Below are positions 25,630 to 34,603 of a DNA stretch of 64,000 nt, piece after piece (the stretch's first letter is position 1; each line of letters begins with the position of its first letter). The notes under the pieces were generated by a model that saw nothing but the letters and a program-made list of their open reading frames with translations, was not told the origin of the DNA and made no database searches. The DNA comes from Nocardia gamkensis NBRC 108242 (GTDB lineage: Bacteria > Actinomycetota > Actinomycetes > Mycobacteriales > Mycobacteriaceae), in contig NZ_BDBM01000015.1 in assembly GCF_001612985.1 (NCBI RefSeq), positions 62,001 to 126,000 of the forward strand. Direction: 5' to 3'. The translations under genes were made by a program, and so were the position numbers.

Positions 25630-27363
25630 TCACCCTTCGGATGGCACCGGCTCCAGGATCTCGGGGCGCGGCTCCGGGGCCGCGATCCGCAGGGCATCGG
25701 CGGAGGCGTCGTCCGGTTGGGTCTGCGAGTGAACCTCCGCGTCGACCCGCGCCTGATAGGTCTGGACCTCTCGGTCGATCTCCTCGTCGTCCCAGCCCAG
25801 GATGGGTGCGATCAGCTGGGCCACCTGCTCGGCACAATTGGCCCCGCGATGCGGATACTCGATCGAGATCCTGGTCCGCCGGGCCAGGACGTCGTCCAGG
25901 TGCAGGGCGCCCTCGGCCGCCGCCGCGTAGACCGCCTCCACCTGTAGATAGGATGGCGCGTCCGTAATCGGCTGCAGGAGTTCGGGTTTGTCGGCGGCGA
26001 AGGCCATGACCTCCTCGATGAGCGACCCGTACCGGTCCAGCAGATGCTTGATCCGGTACGGATGCACGCCGAAGGTCTCGGCCAGCTGCACGGTCTGATT
26101 GACCAGCGCGAAATACCCGTCGGCGCCGAGCAGCGGCACCTTCGCCGTGACCGACGGCGAGACCCGGGCCGGAATGTCCTCAGCCACTTCGTCCACCGCG
26201 TCGTAGGCCATCACGCGATAGGTGGTGTACTTGCCACCCGCGATGCCGACCAGACCGGGTGCGACCCGGGCGACCGCGTGCTCACGCGACAGCTTGGACG
26301 TCTCGTCGCTCTCCCCCGCCAGCAGCGGGCGCAGCCCGGCGTACACGCCGTCGATGTCGTCGGGGGTGAGCGGCGTGACCAGCACCTCGTTCACCCGCTC
26401 CAGCAGGTAGTCGATATCGGCCTTGGTCGCGGCCGGATGGGCCAGGTCGAGATTCCAGTCCGTGTCGGTGGTGCCGATGATCCAGTGAGCGCCCCATGGG
26501 ATGACGAACAGCACGGAAGTCGCGGTGCGCAGGATGATCGCGGTGTCGCTGACGATCCGGTCCCTGGGCACCACGATGTGCACGCCTTTCGAAGCCCGCA
26601 CGTGGAACCGGCCCCGCTGGTGCGACAGGGCTTGGACTTCGTCGGTCCACACGCCGGTCGCGTTGATCACCACATGCCCACGGACCTCGCCGGTACGCCC
26701 GTCCTCGGTGTCGCGCACCTTCACGCCGACCACCCGGTCCGCCTCGCGCAGGAACCCGACCACCTGGGTGGACGTGCGGATCACCGCGCCGTAGTGCGCG
26801 GCCGTGCGCGCCACCATCATGGTGTGGCGCGCGTCGTCGACGACCGTGTCGTAGTAGGCGACACCGCCGATCAGCGAGTCGCGCCGCAGCCCCGGCGCAA
26901 GCCGCAGAGCGCCCGCGCGGGTCAGATGCTGTTGACCCGGTACCGATTTGGCGCCGCCCATGGTGTCGTAGAGGACCAAGCCGGCGGCCACATACGGTCG
27001 CTCCCAGACCCGGTGGGTCAGCGGGTACAGGAACCGCAGCGGCTTCACCAGGTGCGGCGCCAGGGTGGACAGCGCGAGCTCGCGTTCCCGCAGCGCCTCG
27101 CGCACCAATCCGAACTCCAGCTGTTCCAGATATCGCAGCCCGCCGTGGAACATCTTCGACGACCGGCTGGAGGTGCCCGACCCGAGATCGCGGGCTTCGA
27201 CCAGGGCGACCTGCAACCCCCTCGTCGCCGCGTCCAACGCGATGCCGGCCCCCACCACACCACCGCCGACGACGACCACATCGAAATGATCCTTGCCGAA
27301 GCGCTCCCAGGCCACCCTGCGCTGCTCCGGCCCGAGGGCCTGCGAATCCGGTTTCTTGGCCAT
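25630..27363 (-). CDS. glpD: Glycerol-3-phosphate dehydrogenase (FAD-dependent)
   Basis: 577 residues. The FAD fold VVVVGGGVVGAGIALDAAT (about 29-47) and GSGTSSRSSKMFHGGLRYLE (the GlpA/GlpD signature) are near the N-terminus, and the typical C-terminal helical domain follows (about 440-560). It oxidises sn-glycerol-3-phosphate to dihydroxyacetone phosphate at the membrane and passes electrons to quinone. It matches M. tuberculosis glpD2 (Rv3302c) in position. The ATG at 27363 has a strong GGAGGAG ribosome binding site. Glycerol kinase lies 2 kb away on the other strand, making a glycerol-use locus. Confidence 0.95.
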   Translation of the reverse strand: MAKKPDSQALGPEQRRVAWERFGKDHFDVVVVGGGVVGAGIALDAATRGLQVALVEARDLGSGTSSRSSKMFHGGLRYLEQLEFGLVREALRERELALSTLAPHLVKPLRFLYPLTHRVWERPYVAAGLVLYDTMGGAKSVPGQQHLTRAGALRLAPGLRRDSLIGGVAYYDTVVDDARHTMMVARTAAHYGAVIRTSTQVVGFLREADRVVGVKVRDTEDGRTGEVRGHVVINATGVWTDEVQALSHQRGRFHVRASKGVHIVVPRDRIVSDTAIILRTATSVLFVIPWGAHWIIGTTDTDWNLDLAHPAATKADIDYLLERVNEVLVTPLTPDDIDGVYAGLRPLLAGESDETSKLSREHAVARVAPGLVGIAGGKYTTYRVMAYDAVDEVAEDIPARVSPSVTAKVPLLGADGYFALVNQTVQLAETFGVHPYRIKHLLDRYGSLIEEVMAFAADKPELLQPITDAPSYLQVEAVYAAAAEGALHLDDVLARRTRISIEYPHRGANCAEQVAQLIAPILGWDDEEIDREVQTYQARVDAEVHSQTQPDDASADALRIAAPEPRPEILEPVPSEG

Positions 27364-27578
27364 GCTCGACTCCTCCAGCCGACGCGGATGTGTCCGATCG
27401 AGCGTTCAGGTCCAGGCTAGGCGAACCGCCACGGATCGACCGCCCGCGCCCCGGTTCGTGTCGCCCCGGCCTACTCGCCGGTAACAAGACCACCCTAACC
27501 GAGCGGCGATTCATCGCGCACAGCCCGGTGCGGCACCCGGCACCCGGTCGCGCCCCGGCCGGATGCAACCACCGGAGA

Positions 27579-28289
27579 TCACTCGATCGCTTTCGCCGGT
27601 CGCGGCACCGGAGTCATGGCGAGAGCCTCCGGTACGGCGTCGAACGCCTGGCGCACACGAGTTGCGAGCGAGTCCGTTTCGGGATTGTCGGCGCAGGCGC
27701 TCCAGACATCGAGAGCGCAGTGGAATGCGGCGACAACGATGTCGAGCGCGAGGCGGGGGCGCTGATCGACACGAGGATCGATGTCGAAGCGTGCCCCTAA
27801 GATCTCCAGGGCCTCGCCGACCGTCCGAGCGCAGAACTGCAGGTTGTGCGCGCCCATCGAGGGCGTGGACTGCGCGAGACGGTGACTGCGTGCGGCACGG
27901 TCCGCCCAGCCGTCCGGGGGCATCCGATCCAGGGCCGCCAGCAGGCTGTTCTGCAGTGTCCGGTGCAGCGGTCCGGCGTCTGTGGCGCGGTTGGCCAGAT
28001 CTGCGAGGAATTCGGCCCACAGTTGCCGCAGCGGCGCCATCGCGACGTCTTCCTTGCTGGTGAAGTTGCGAAAGAACGTGCGTTTGGACACGTCGACGGC
28101 GTCGCACAGCTCATCGAGCGTGACGTCGTCGAAGCCGCGGTCGGTGAACAGGTGCAGAGCGGTGTCGACGAAAGCCTGCCGGGTGCGCTGCTTCTTGCGT
28201 TCGCGCAGCGGCAGGCGATCGATCGCGGCTTCGGTCATGAACCGAGCATAGCGACCGAACGCTTCCGAGTAGCTATCGCCACTTGACAT
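27579..28289 (-). CDS. TetR-family transcriptional regulator
   Basis: 236 residues. The helix-turn-helix VTLDELCDAVDVSKRTFFRN is near residues 53-72, preceded by the typical RERKKQRTRQAFVDTALHLF helix 1. The ATG at 28289 is preferred because GAGGGG lies 6 bases upstream; an ATG at 28238 is also possible. It is divergent from the oxidoreductase gene with an 82-bp shared gap, the classic arrangement for a repressor and its target. It sits upstream of glpD on the same strand but with a 215-bp gap, so control of glpD is less likely. The ligand is unknown. Confidence 0.85.
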   Translation of the reverse strand: MSSGDSYSEAFGRYARFMTEAAIDRLPLRERKKQRTRQAFVDTALHLFTDRGFDDVTLDELCDAVDVSKRTFFRNFTSKEDVAMAPLRQLWAEFLADLANRATDAGPLHRTLQNSLLAALDRMPPDGWADRAARSHRLAQSTPSMGAHNLQFCARTVGEALEILGARFDIDPRVDQRPRLALDIVVAAFHCALDVWSACADNPETDSLATRVRQAFDAVPEALAMTPVPRPAKAIE

Positions 28290-28304
28290 CATTTGCCCCT
28301 CAGT
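28279..28304. promoter_or_regulatory. Divergent regulatory region with GCCACT/AGTGGC arms
   Basis: GCCACT and AGTGGC arms flank the start of the TetR gene, with a TTGACA hexamer just inside the left arm. Further ordinary promoter elements for the oxidoreductase gene must lie up to 28371. This is the most likely place for the TetR operator, but the arms are short and about 14 bp apart, so the call is tentative. Confidence 0.25.
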
Positions 28305-28371
28305 GGCACTTTTGGAGGCACCGCCGGGCGACCGGTGACGTAGCCTCCCGGTATACGAAAGGCGTTGTGGC

Positions 28372-29301
28372 ATGCGCGCATTGGTTGTCGACCGTTCCGC
28401 CTCCTCCGGTTTGCGTCTCGGGGAGGTAGCAGATCCGGAGCCCACGCCGCATCAGGCGGTGGTGCGCGTGAGCGCGACCTCACTCAACGAAGGAGAGCTC
28501 CGCTACGTGCTCGCCGATGCACCCGAAGGTTCCGTACTGGGCTGGGATGCGGCGGGCATCGTGGAGAGGGCGGCCGCCGACGGCTCCGGCCCGCCGGTCG
28601 GCACGCCGGTGGTCACGCTGGGCTGGACCGGGGCTTGGGCGGAGTTGCGTGCGGTCGACACGGATCTCGTCGGCACGGTTCCGGCAGGCGCGGACCTGGC
28701 GAAGATCAGCACTGTTCCGGTCGCGGCAGCAACGGCGCTGCGATCCTTACATCGACTCGGCCCCATTCTGGGGCGGCGCGTGCTGATCACCGGAGCGACC
28801 GGCGGCACCGGCCGCTACGCGGTCCAGCTCGCCCGTCTCGGTGGAGCGCACGTCATCGCATCGACCGGTGACCCGGCCACGCACGCGCACAGTTTGCGTG
28901 AACTCGGCGCAGCCGAGGTGATCAGCGATCCCGCCGACCTACCGGCCCCGGTCGACGGCGTGATCGACTTGGTGGGCGGTAGACAACTCGTCGACGCCTA
29001 CCAGCGTTTGTCGGAGGGCGGCACCGTGGTCGCCGTCGGTCACACCGCCGGCGCGGACGAGACCTTCCCCTTCGGAACGTTCTTCGGTGATCAGGGACGC
29101 CACGACCGGTCGATCACCACGTTCTTCCTGCTCGCGTGCACGAATCTGGGCCCGGACTTGAGCTGGCTGGCCGAACGGGTCGCGAGCGGGACCTTGGACC
29201 CGAACATCGCTTGGCGGGGCGATTGGACTCGGGTCGGTGAAGCCGCTCAGACCTTGCTTTCCCGCCGTCTGCACGGCAAGGCAGTGCTGGAACTGCATTG
29301 A
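28372..29301 (+). CDS. Zinc-independent MDR-family NAD(P)H:quinone oxidoreductase-like protein
   Basis: 309 residues of the medium-chain dehydrogenase/reductase superfamily. The N-terminal GroES-like domain (about 1-105) keeps [16 protein letters not shown] but lacks the zinc ligands. The Rossmann domain has [20 protein letters not shown] (about 142-161), matching NADPH-using quinone or enone reductases. It is divergent from a TetR gene, which suggests induction by a xenobiotic or reactive carbonyl. The product is probably cytoplasmic. The substrate is unknown. Confidence 0.85.
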   Translation: MRALVVDRSASSGLRLGEVADPEPTPHQAVVRVSATSLNEGELRYVLADAPEGSVLGWDAAGIVERAAADGSGPPVGTPVVTLGWTGAWAELRAVDTDLVGTVPAGADLAKISTVPVAAATALRSLHRLGPILGRRVLITGATGGTGRYAVQLARLGGAHVIASTGDPATHAHSLRELGAAEVISDPADLPAPVDGVIDLVGGRQLVDAYQRLSEGGTVVAVGHTAGADETFPFGTFFGDQGRHDRSITTFFLLACTNLGPDLSWLAERVASGTLDPNIAWRGDWTRVGEAAQTLLSRRLHGKAVLELH

Positions 29302-29304
29302 GTC

Positions 29305-29370
29305 CGCGGCCCGGCTCGCGCGAACGCGAGCCAGGAAGGGGCCGCGAACCCCCAGCGCCGCAGGCGCTGG
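29305..29370. repeat. Palindromic repeat element before glpK
   Basis: Two nested hairpins. The first pairs CGCGGCCC (29305-29312) with GGGCCGCG (29339-29346) and GGCTCGCG (29313-29320) with CGCGAGCC (29325-29332), with a CGAA loop and an AGGAAG bulge. The second is CCAGCGCC-GCA-GGCGCTGG (29352-29370). The same blocks recur at 36.8 kb and 39.4 kb. It lies between an oxidoreductase stop and the glpK start, so it may also terminate or attenuate transcription. Confidence 0.75.
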
Positions 29371-29388
29371 AAAATTTACACTGCACGG

Positions 29389-30888
29389 ATGCGTCGTTAT
29401 GTGGCCGCCATCGATCAGGGTACGACCTCGAGTCGGTGCATCGTCTTCGACCGTCAGGGGCACGTCGTCGGCGTCGCCCAGCGTGAGCACGAGCAGATCT
29501 TCCCGCAACCGGGCTGGGTGGAGCACGATCCCGAAACAATTTGGCGCGATACCGAATTCGTCCTCGGCGACGTGCTGGAGCGCAGCGGGCTCGGCGCTGA
29601 GGACATCGCCGCGGTGGGGGTCACCAATCAGCGCGAGACGACGGTGGTGTGGGATCGCTCGACCGGGCGGCCGGTGTACAACGCGATCGTCTGGCAGGAC
29701 ACCCGTACCGACCGGCTATGCGCCGAACTGGGCGGCGACGCGGGACCGGCCCGCTACCAGGATCGCACCGGACTCCCGCTGTCCACCTATTTCGCGGGGC
29801 CGAAGCTGCGCTGGATCCTGGACAACGTGCCCGGTGTGCGAGAGCGCGCGGAGGCGGGCGAGCTGTGCTTCGGCACCGTCGACAGCTGGGTGCTGTGGAA
29901 TCTCACCGGCGAGCACATCACCGATGTGACCAACGCCTCCCGCACCATGCTGCTGGACCTGCGCTCCTTGCAGTGGGATTCGGAGATCTGCGCGGAGTTC
30001 GGCGTGCCGGAGTCGATGCTGCCGCAGGTGCGCAGTTCCTCGGAGGTCTACGCCCCGATCAGTTCCGGACCGCTGGCCGGGGTGCCGGTCGCGGGCATCC
30101 TCGGCGACCAGCAGGCCGCCACCTTCGGCCAGGCCTGCTTGTCGCCGGGCGAGGCCAAGAACACCTACGGCACCGGCAATTTCATGCTGCTCAATACCGG
30201 AACCACACCGGTGTTCAGCAAGCACGGCCTGCTCACCACGGTGTGTTACCGCCTCGGTGACGCGGACGCGGTGTACGCCTTGGAGGGCTCGATCGCGGTC
30301 ACCGGCTCGCTGGTGCAGTGGTTCCGGGACAACCTGGGCATCATCTCCGCCGCCGACGAGATCGAGCCGCTGGCCCGCAGCGTCGACGACAACGGCGGCG
30401 CCTACATCGTTCCCGCCTTCTCCGGGCTGTTCGCTCCCCGCTGGCGTCCGGACGCGCGCGGCGTGATCGCCGGGCTCACCCGTTTCGTCACCAAAGCACA
30501 TCTCGCGCGCGCGGTGCTGGAATCCACCGCGTTCCAGACCCGTGAGGTGGTGGACGCGATGCGCGCCGACGCCGAGTCCCAGCGGCTCGGGTTGGAGCTG
30601 ACCACGTTGAAGGTGGACGGCGGCATGGTCGGCAACGACCTGCTCATGCAGTTCCAATCCGACATCCTCGACGTGCCCGTGGTGCGCCCGGTGGTCAACG
30701 AGACCACGGCGCTCGGCGCGGCGTACGCGGCCGGGCTCGCCGTCGGCTACTGGGCGGGCACCGACGACATCCGCGCCAACTGGACCGCCGACAAAACCTG
30801 GCACCCGGCGATGTCGGACGCCGACCGGGCCGAGCACTACGCCGCGTGGAACAAGGCCGTCGAGCGCACCTACGGCTGGGTGGACTGA
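29389..30888 (+). CDS. glpK: Glycerol kinase
   Basis: 499 residues of the FGGY kinase family, the usual length. [19 protein letters not shown] (about 5-23) is the ATP-phosphate-binding start, [11 protein letters not shown] the glycerol-site region, and GALEGSI-type and FGGY-type segments follow ([46 protein letters not shown] in pieces). It phosphorylates glycerol to sn-glycerol-3-phosphate, the substrate of the dehydrogenase encoded at 25630. It is preceded by a palindromic repeat and has no uptake facilitator gene beside it. Confidence 0.96.
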   Translation: MRRYVAAIDQGTTSSRCIVFDRQGHVVGVAQREHEQIFPQPGWVEHDPETIWRDTEFVLGDVLERSGLGAEDIAAVGVTNQRETTVVWDRSTGRPVYNAIVWQDTRTDRLCAELGGDAGPARYQDRTGLPLSTYFAGPKLRWILDNVPGVRERAEAGELCFGTVDSWVLWNLTGEHITDVTNASRTMLLDLRSLQWDSEICAEFGVPESMLPQVRSSSEVYAPISSGPLAGVPVAGILGDQQAATFGQACLSPGEAKNTYGTGNFMLLNTGTTPVFSKHGLLTTVCYRLGDADAVYALEGSIAVTGSLVQWFRDNLGIISAADEIEPLARSVDDNGGAYIVPAFSGLFAPRWRPDARGVIAGLTRFVTKAHLARAVLESTAFQTREVVDAMRADAESQRLGLELTTLKVDGGMVGNDLLMQFQSDILDVPVVRPVVNETTALGAAYAAGLAVGYWAGTDDIRANWTADKTWHPAMSDADRAEHYAAWNKAVERTYGWVD

Positions 30889-30910
30889 CGACCGCACGGA
30901 TGGGATTTCG

Positions 30911-32089
30911 CTATTCACCTATGGCACGCGCCAAGCGCGCGACCGCCTCCCGAAGCGTCGCCGCCTCCGAGGTGGTGAAGCACAGACGCATCGAATTCCG
31001 ATGGGCGCCGGAGACCGCGAACGCCTCGCCGGGGACGTAGGCGACGCCGAGATCGACGGCGCGGGGCAACAAGTCCACGGTGTCGGTGCCATCGGTGAAA
31101 TCGACCCACACGAACATGCCACCCGCGGCGTCGGTGCTCACCAGCCGGTCACCGAAGCGCATACGCAGCTCGTCCACCAGGACACGCGCTCGCGCACCGT
31201 AGACCCGCCGGACCTCCCGCACATGCGCTTCCAGCCACTCGGCATCCGCGAGCAGTTCCGCGGCGATCTGCTGGGTCAGGGCGGATCCGCACAGGTCCGC
31301 GCCCTGCTTCAACAACTCCACACCCCTGCACACCGCGTCGGGCGCGGTCATCCAGCCCACCCGCAAGGTCGGAGCCAACGTCTTCGACGCGCTCGACAGC
31401 CGGATCACGTGGGACGAATACGCCGCGACGGGCTCCGGCGACGGGTTGTCGAACCACAGCTCGCCGTATGGATCGTCTTCGATCACCCAGAATCCATACC
31501 GCTCGGCGAGTTCGGCGAGTTCACGACGACGCCCCGGGCTCATGGTGACGCCGCGCGGATTGTGGAAATTGCTCACCGTGTGCACCAGTGCAGGCCGCTC
31601 GCCGCGGCCGAGCAGGTCGGCCAGCGTGTCGACCCGCATACCCTCGGCATCCAGCGGAACGGTGACGATGCGCGATCCGGCGGCGCGGAACACTTGCAGC
31701 GCGCCGACGTACGCCGGATCCTCGACCACGACGAGCGCACCCGGGTCCAGCAGCACTTCGGCGAGCAGCGACAGCGCCTGCTGCGAACCGTGGGTGACGA
31801 ACACCTCCTCGAGCGGCACCGGCCGCCCCAGCCGCACGGTCTCGCGTGCCGCGAGCACCTCGCGCAGCGGGCCCCAGCCCGCCGATTCGGTGTATTGCAG
31901 TCGTGCGCGGTCCGCCAGCGCCGACTCCGCGGCCTGCGCGATCCGGTCACGTGGCATCAACTGCTCGTCGGGCAGGCCGCCCGCCAGACTGACCACGTCG
32001 TCGCGCGCGGCCACCTTCAGCAGATCACGAATCGCCGAACTCTGCAGACCGCCGAGACGCCGGGCCAGCGGTGGAGTGATCGACGACAT
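30911..32089 (-). CDS. PLP-dependent aminotransferase (class I/II, 2-aminoadipate/aromatic type)
   Basis: 392 residues of fold-type I. SLAGGLPDEQLMPRD near the N-terminus, FHNPRGVTMSPGRR, and the PLP-lysine motif SSASKTLAPTLRVGW are typical of the LysN/Aro8/KAT II group of broad aminotransferases. It lacks the GntR-type DNA-binding domain of MocR proteins. The ATG at 32089 follows a strong GGAGGTG site; a longer frame from 32134 is less likely. The amino acid used is unknown. A possible operator lies upstream at 32154-32170. Confidence 0.85.
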   Translation of the reverse strand: MSSITPPLARRLGGLQSSAIRDLLKVAARDDVVSLAGGLPDEQLMPRDRIAQAAESALADRARLQYTESAGWGPLREVLAARETVRLGRPVPLEEVFVTHGSQQALSLLAEVLLDPGALVVVEDPAYVGALQVFRAAGSRIVTVPLDAEGMRVDTLADLLGRGERPALVHTVSNFHNPRGVTMSPGRRRELAELAERYGFWVIEDDPYGELWFDNPSPEPVAAYSSHVIRLSSASKTLAPTLRVGWMTAPDAVCRGVELLKQGADLCGSALTQQIAAELLADAEWLEAHVREVRRVYGARARVLVDELRMRFGDRLVSTDAAGGMFVWVDFTDGTDTVDLLPRAVDLGVAYVPGEAFAVSGAHRNSMRLCFTTSEAATLREAVARLARAIGE

Positions 32090-32153
32090 GGACACCTCCG
32101 AGGAATGCGCGATACCCCACTGTCGCACATTCATACCAGACTCTGAAATTAAA

Positions 32154-32170
32154 ATCTCACATTTTGAGAT
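32154..32170. promoter_or_regulatory. Inverted repeat ATCTCA-N5-TGAGAT before the aminotransferase
   Basis: A perfect 6-bp inverted repeat in an A/T-rich patch. On the minus strand an extended -10 (TGGTATGAAT) lies about 18 bp downstream, so the repeat covers the -35 region, fitting a repressor or activator site. It also lies just past the stop of the upstream gene, so a weak terminator role is possible. Confidence 0.4.
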
Positions 32171-32177
32171 GACGGGC

Positions 32178-33182
32178 TCAGTCGATCAGATAGATGAGGG
32201 TCCGTCCGTCCAGGTTCACGGTGGTGATCACGGGGAAGTACTTGGCCTCGGTGCCATCGGGACGGCGTTCGATGAGCTCGACGTTGAAGCGGTCGGGGGC
32301 CATCTCCGCGATCCGCAGGCAATAGGCCGTGCCCTGCGGGATGTGCTGGTCGATGGTCTTCTGCAGGTCGACAGGCGGTTCGACGTTCGCCCCCGGTGCC
32401 ACGAAAGTGTGCGCGCGGGTGGCGCTGCGCTCGGAATAGTACGCATGCTCGAAGCCGAGAATCGCGCGGATCCCACTGCTCGTATCACCGGGGCCGTTAC
32501 CGAAGGTGACATTGCCCTCGGTGCGGGTCGGGCAGTTCATCACCACGGCGCTGGTGGCGGCCGAAGCAGCCGTGCCGTCCTGGCCGTCATCGCCGCCGCC
32601 GGCCATCACGATGGTCACCGTCAGCGCGACCAACGCCACCACCGCCGCGAGCGTCCCCAGCACGACCCAGCGCCGCGAGGGACTACGCCGCGCAGGCGGT
32701 GGCTTCTCGGGAAGGCGCAGCGCGAGCCGCATGGCGACCGGGTCCTCGGCCCAGGACAGAGCCGACTCGGCGGGCGGCGGAGGCTTCGGAACGCCGCCTT
32801 CCAGCGTCGGCCGGTTCCACCACGAGTCCTGCTCGCCGTCCTTGGGCTGCGGGCGCGCGGCCTCCGCGGCAGGCGGCTGGGCAGCCGCGGGCGGCGCTAC
32901 CGGCCGTTCGGAGTAGACCGTCGAATCCGGTGCGCGAAACTGCGGGGACAGTGCGGGCGTCGTCTCCGGCTGCCCTGCCGGACGCCAGGTGAGTTCGGGG
33001 TGGTCGGTCGACTGCTGCGGCACCTGCCAGCCCGGGCCGGTGTTCGCGGCCATCGGGGGACCGAATTCCGCGACGGGCGGCCCGAACTCGGAGACCGGCG
33101 GCCCGAACTCCCCCAACGACGGACCGAACTCCGAACCGGACTGATCGGATTCGTTCTCCCTCGCATCACCCTCGGAGGTCAC
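32178..33182 (-). CDS. Hypothetical single-pass membrane protein with EFGP repeats
   Basis: 334 residues from a GTG with AAAGGA upstream. The cytoplasmic N-terminal half is disordered and Pro-rich and contains four near-identical EFGP motifs (residues about 18-43, SEFGPSLGEFGPPVSEFGPP and on). One transmembrane helix (about 172-195) leads to an extracellular C-terminal domain of about 135 residues with two cysteines (NCPTRTEG, YCLRIAEM). The domain pattern (helix TIDQHIPQGTAYCLRI, strand FPVITTVNLDGRTLIYLID) is not one I recognise. The repeat region could be a docking or phosphorylation segment. Confidence 0.7.
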   Translation of the reverse strand: MTSEGDARENESDQSGSEFGPSLGEFGPPVSEFGPPVAEFGPPMAANTGPGWQVPQQSTDHPELTWRPAGQPETTPALSPQFRAPDSTVYSERPVAPPAAAQPPAAEAARPQPKDGEQDSWWNRPTLEGGVPKPPPPAESALSWAEDPVAMRLALRLPEKPPPARRSPSRRWVVLGTLAAVVALVALTVTIVMAGGGDDGQDGTAASAATSAVVMNCPTRTEGNVTFGNGPGDTSSGIRAILGFEHAYYSERSATRAHTFVAPGANVEPPVDLQKTIDQHIPQGTAYCLRIAEMAPDRFNVELIERRPDGTEAKYFPVITTVNLDGRTLIYLID

Positions 33183-33208
33183 ACCCAATCCTTTCCCAGG
33201 ACACACAA

Positions 33209-33236
33209 GTGGGGCGGCCGCGAACGGCCGCCCCAC
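33209..33236 (-). terminator. Strong hairpin between secreted and membrane protein genes
   Basis: A perfect 12-bp GC stem (GTGGGGCGGCCG at 33209-33220, complement 33225-33236) with a 4-nt loop. On the minus strand it begins 19 bp after the stop at 33256 and is followed by TTGTGTGT, so it likely terminates the secreted-protein transcript before the next gene. Confidence 0.8.
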
Positions 33237-33255
33237 CCGTCGAAAACAGCACGTG

Positions 33256-34299
33256 TCAGTACTGGAGTGAACCACCCCACTGCGTGGTGGCACCACCCAC
33301 GTCGACGGTCTGCGGAGCGAAGTCGCCCGGCTGAAGCGGAAGCTTAACCTGTGCGGCGGCTTCCAGGGCGGCCGCGCCGCCCGGCTGCTCGCGGATCCAG
33401 TCCTCCACCGCGGCCTTGGCCTGGTTCAGCTGCGTGGTGTCGAACACCGAGGTGGTGTTGTTCGACGCCAGGCCCTCGCCACCGGTGTAGGTGGTCAGCT
33501 TGACGGTGTTCTTGTCGACGAACTCCACCGAGACACCGGCTTCGCCCGCGCCGGTCGGCGTGCGGTAGCCGATGGTGCCGACGTACCCGGCCTCGTTACT
33601 GAAGTGGTGGGTGTTGGCCACGTGGCCCGGCAGCAAGGTGCCGCCGTCGATGTTCGCGCCGATCTCCGCGTGCGGACCGGTCATCTCCACGACCGGGGCG
33701 GCCGGGGCTGCCTCCATGCGTGGCGCCTGCCAGCGCGGCTGAGCCTGCGGCTGCACCAGCGTGGAGCTCTCCGGCTGCCGTGCCGGGGCGTTGTCGCTCT
33801 GGGCGTCCGGCTGCGGCGCGGCCTGCTGGCCGGGCTGCGGAGCCGCCTGCTGCCCTGGCTGCGGCGCGGCCTGGTCCGGCGAGACCGCGGCCTGCGGGTC
33901 ACTCGGCTTCTGCTGGCCGGGGACCGGCAGCGGCGCGACACGCGGCGGGGTCACGCCCGGCTGGGTCGGCTTGGCGAGCTTCGGATCCTTCTGATCGGGC
34001 GCGGCGTGGTCCGACTCCGGCGTGGTGACGCCCGGCTGACGCGGCGTCGGCTTGCTCTCCGGCTTCTCCGAATCCTGCTTGGACTCGGGCTTGTTCGGCT
34101 CCGGCTGCGTGGTCTCCGGGGTGCTCGGCGACTCGTTCACACCCGGCTGCGCGGGAGCAGGCGTCGGCGGAGTGGTCGGATCGTTCGGAGCCGCCCCCGC
34201 AGGCGCAGCGAAGAGAGTGGCCACGGCAGCCGCTGTGGCCAGTGGCAACGAGGTGCTCGCCATCGCTCGCTGCGCCCGACTCGGCTTACGATGTTTCAC
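33256..34299 (-). CDS. Secreted Pro/Gln-rich protein of unknown function
   Basis: 347 residues from a GTG with AAGGAAG upstream. A signal peptide (about 1-37, ending AAPAGA) precedes a long low-complexity Pro/Gln/Glu/Lys region (about 38-240) that includes tandem AAPQPGQQ octamers and several QPGV motifs. The C-terminal 100 residues are predicted to fold (GANIDGGTLLPGHVANTHHF, then VSVEFVDKNTVKLTTYTGGE, and a helix QLNQAKAAVEDWIREQPGG). The Pro-rich part looks like a wall-spanning stalk. The C-terminal domain is not one I recognise. An inverted repeat lies in its leader (34321-34339). Confidence 0.75.
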   Translation of the reverse strand: MKHRKPSRAQRAMASTSLPLATAAAVATLFAAPAGAAPNDPTTPPTPAPAQPGVNESPSTPETTQPEPNKPESKQDSEKPESKPTPRQPGVTTPESDHAAPDQKDPKLAKPTQPGVTPPRVAPLPVPGQQKPSDPQAAVSPDQAAPQPGQQAAPQPGQQAAPQPDAQSDNAPARQPESSTLVQPQAQPRWQAPRMEAAPAAPVVEMTGPHAEIGANIDGGTLLPGHVANTHHFSNEAGYVGTIGYRTPTGAGEAGVSVEFVDKNTVKLTTYTGGEGLASNNTTSVFDTTQLNQAKAAVEDWIREQPGGAAALEAAAQVKLPLQPGDFAPQTVDVGGATTQWGGSLQY

Positions 34300-34603
34300 T
34301 TTTCGCGCTTCCTTCCCGGGTGCGGCCGAATCGGCCGCATACAGGTTGTCCCTGGGTGAGACGCCTGATCGTCGAACGACCCGGGCCGTTCGCCGTGCCG
34401 ATTCGGAAAGGACCCTTCCCCCCACACCGAACTCCGCGACCGTCCTTCGATCGCATCTCTGCCGGAAGTGAACCACATGTGCGCACGATGGGCAACGCGG
34501 CGAATAGCCATGGCTGGCAAGAGCGCCCGCATCCCGTGCCTGCCCCGAGTTCACCGGGCACGATGTCCGGGATCGGACACGGCACCGATGCGCCGGAAAG
34601 CGG
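34300..34603. other. Upstream region of the secreted-protein gene
   Basis: 304 bp between two minus-strand genes. It contains a 9-bp inverted repeat with a single central base, TGCGGCCGA-A-TCGGCCGCA (34321-34339), 22 bases before the start codon, where it would form a leader hairpin next to the ribosome binding site. No convincing gene, riboswitch or terminator is seen in the rest. Confidence 0.5.

Noticed and set aside
34300..34603. Riboswitch in the leader of the secreted-protein gene
   Set aside because: Only one simple hairpin is visible; I could not find the conserved cores of c-di-AMP or other known riboswitches.
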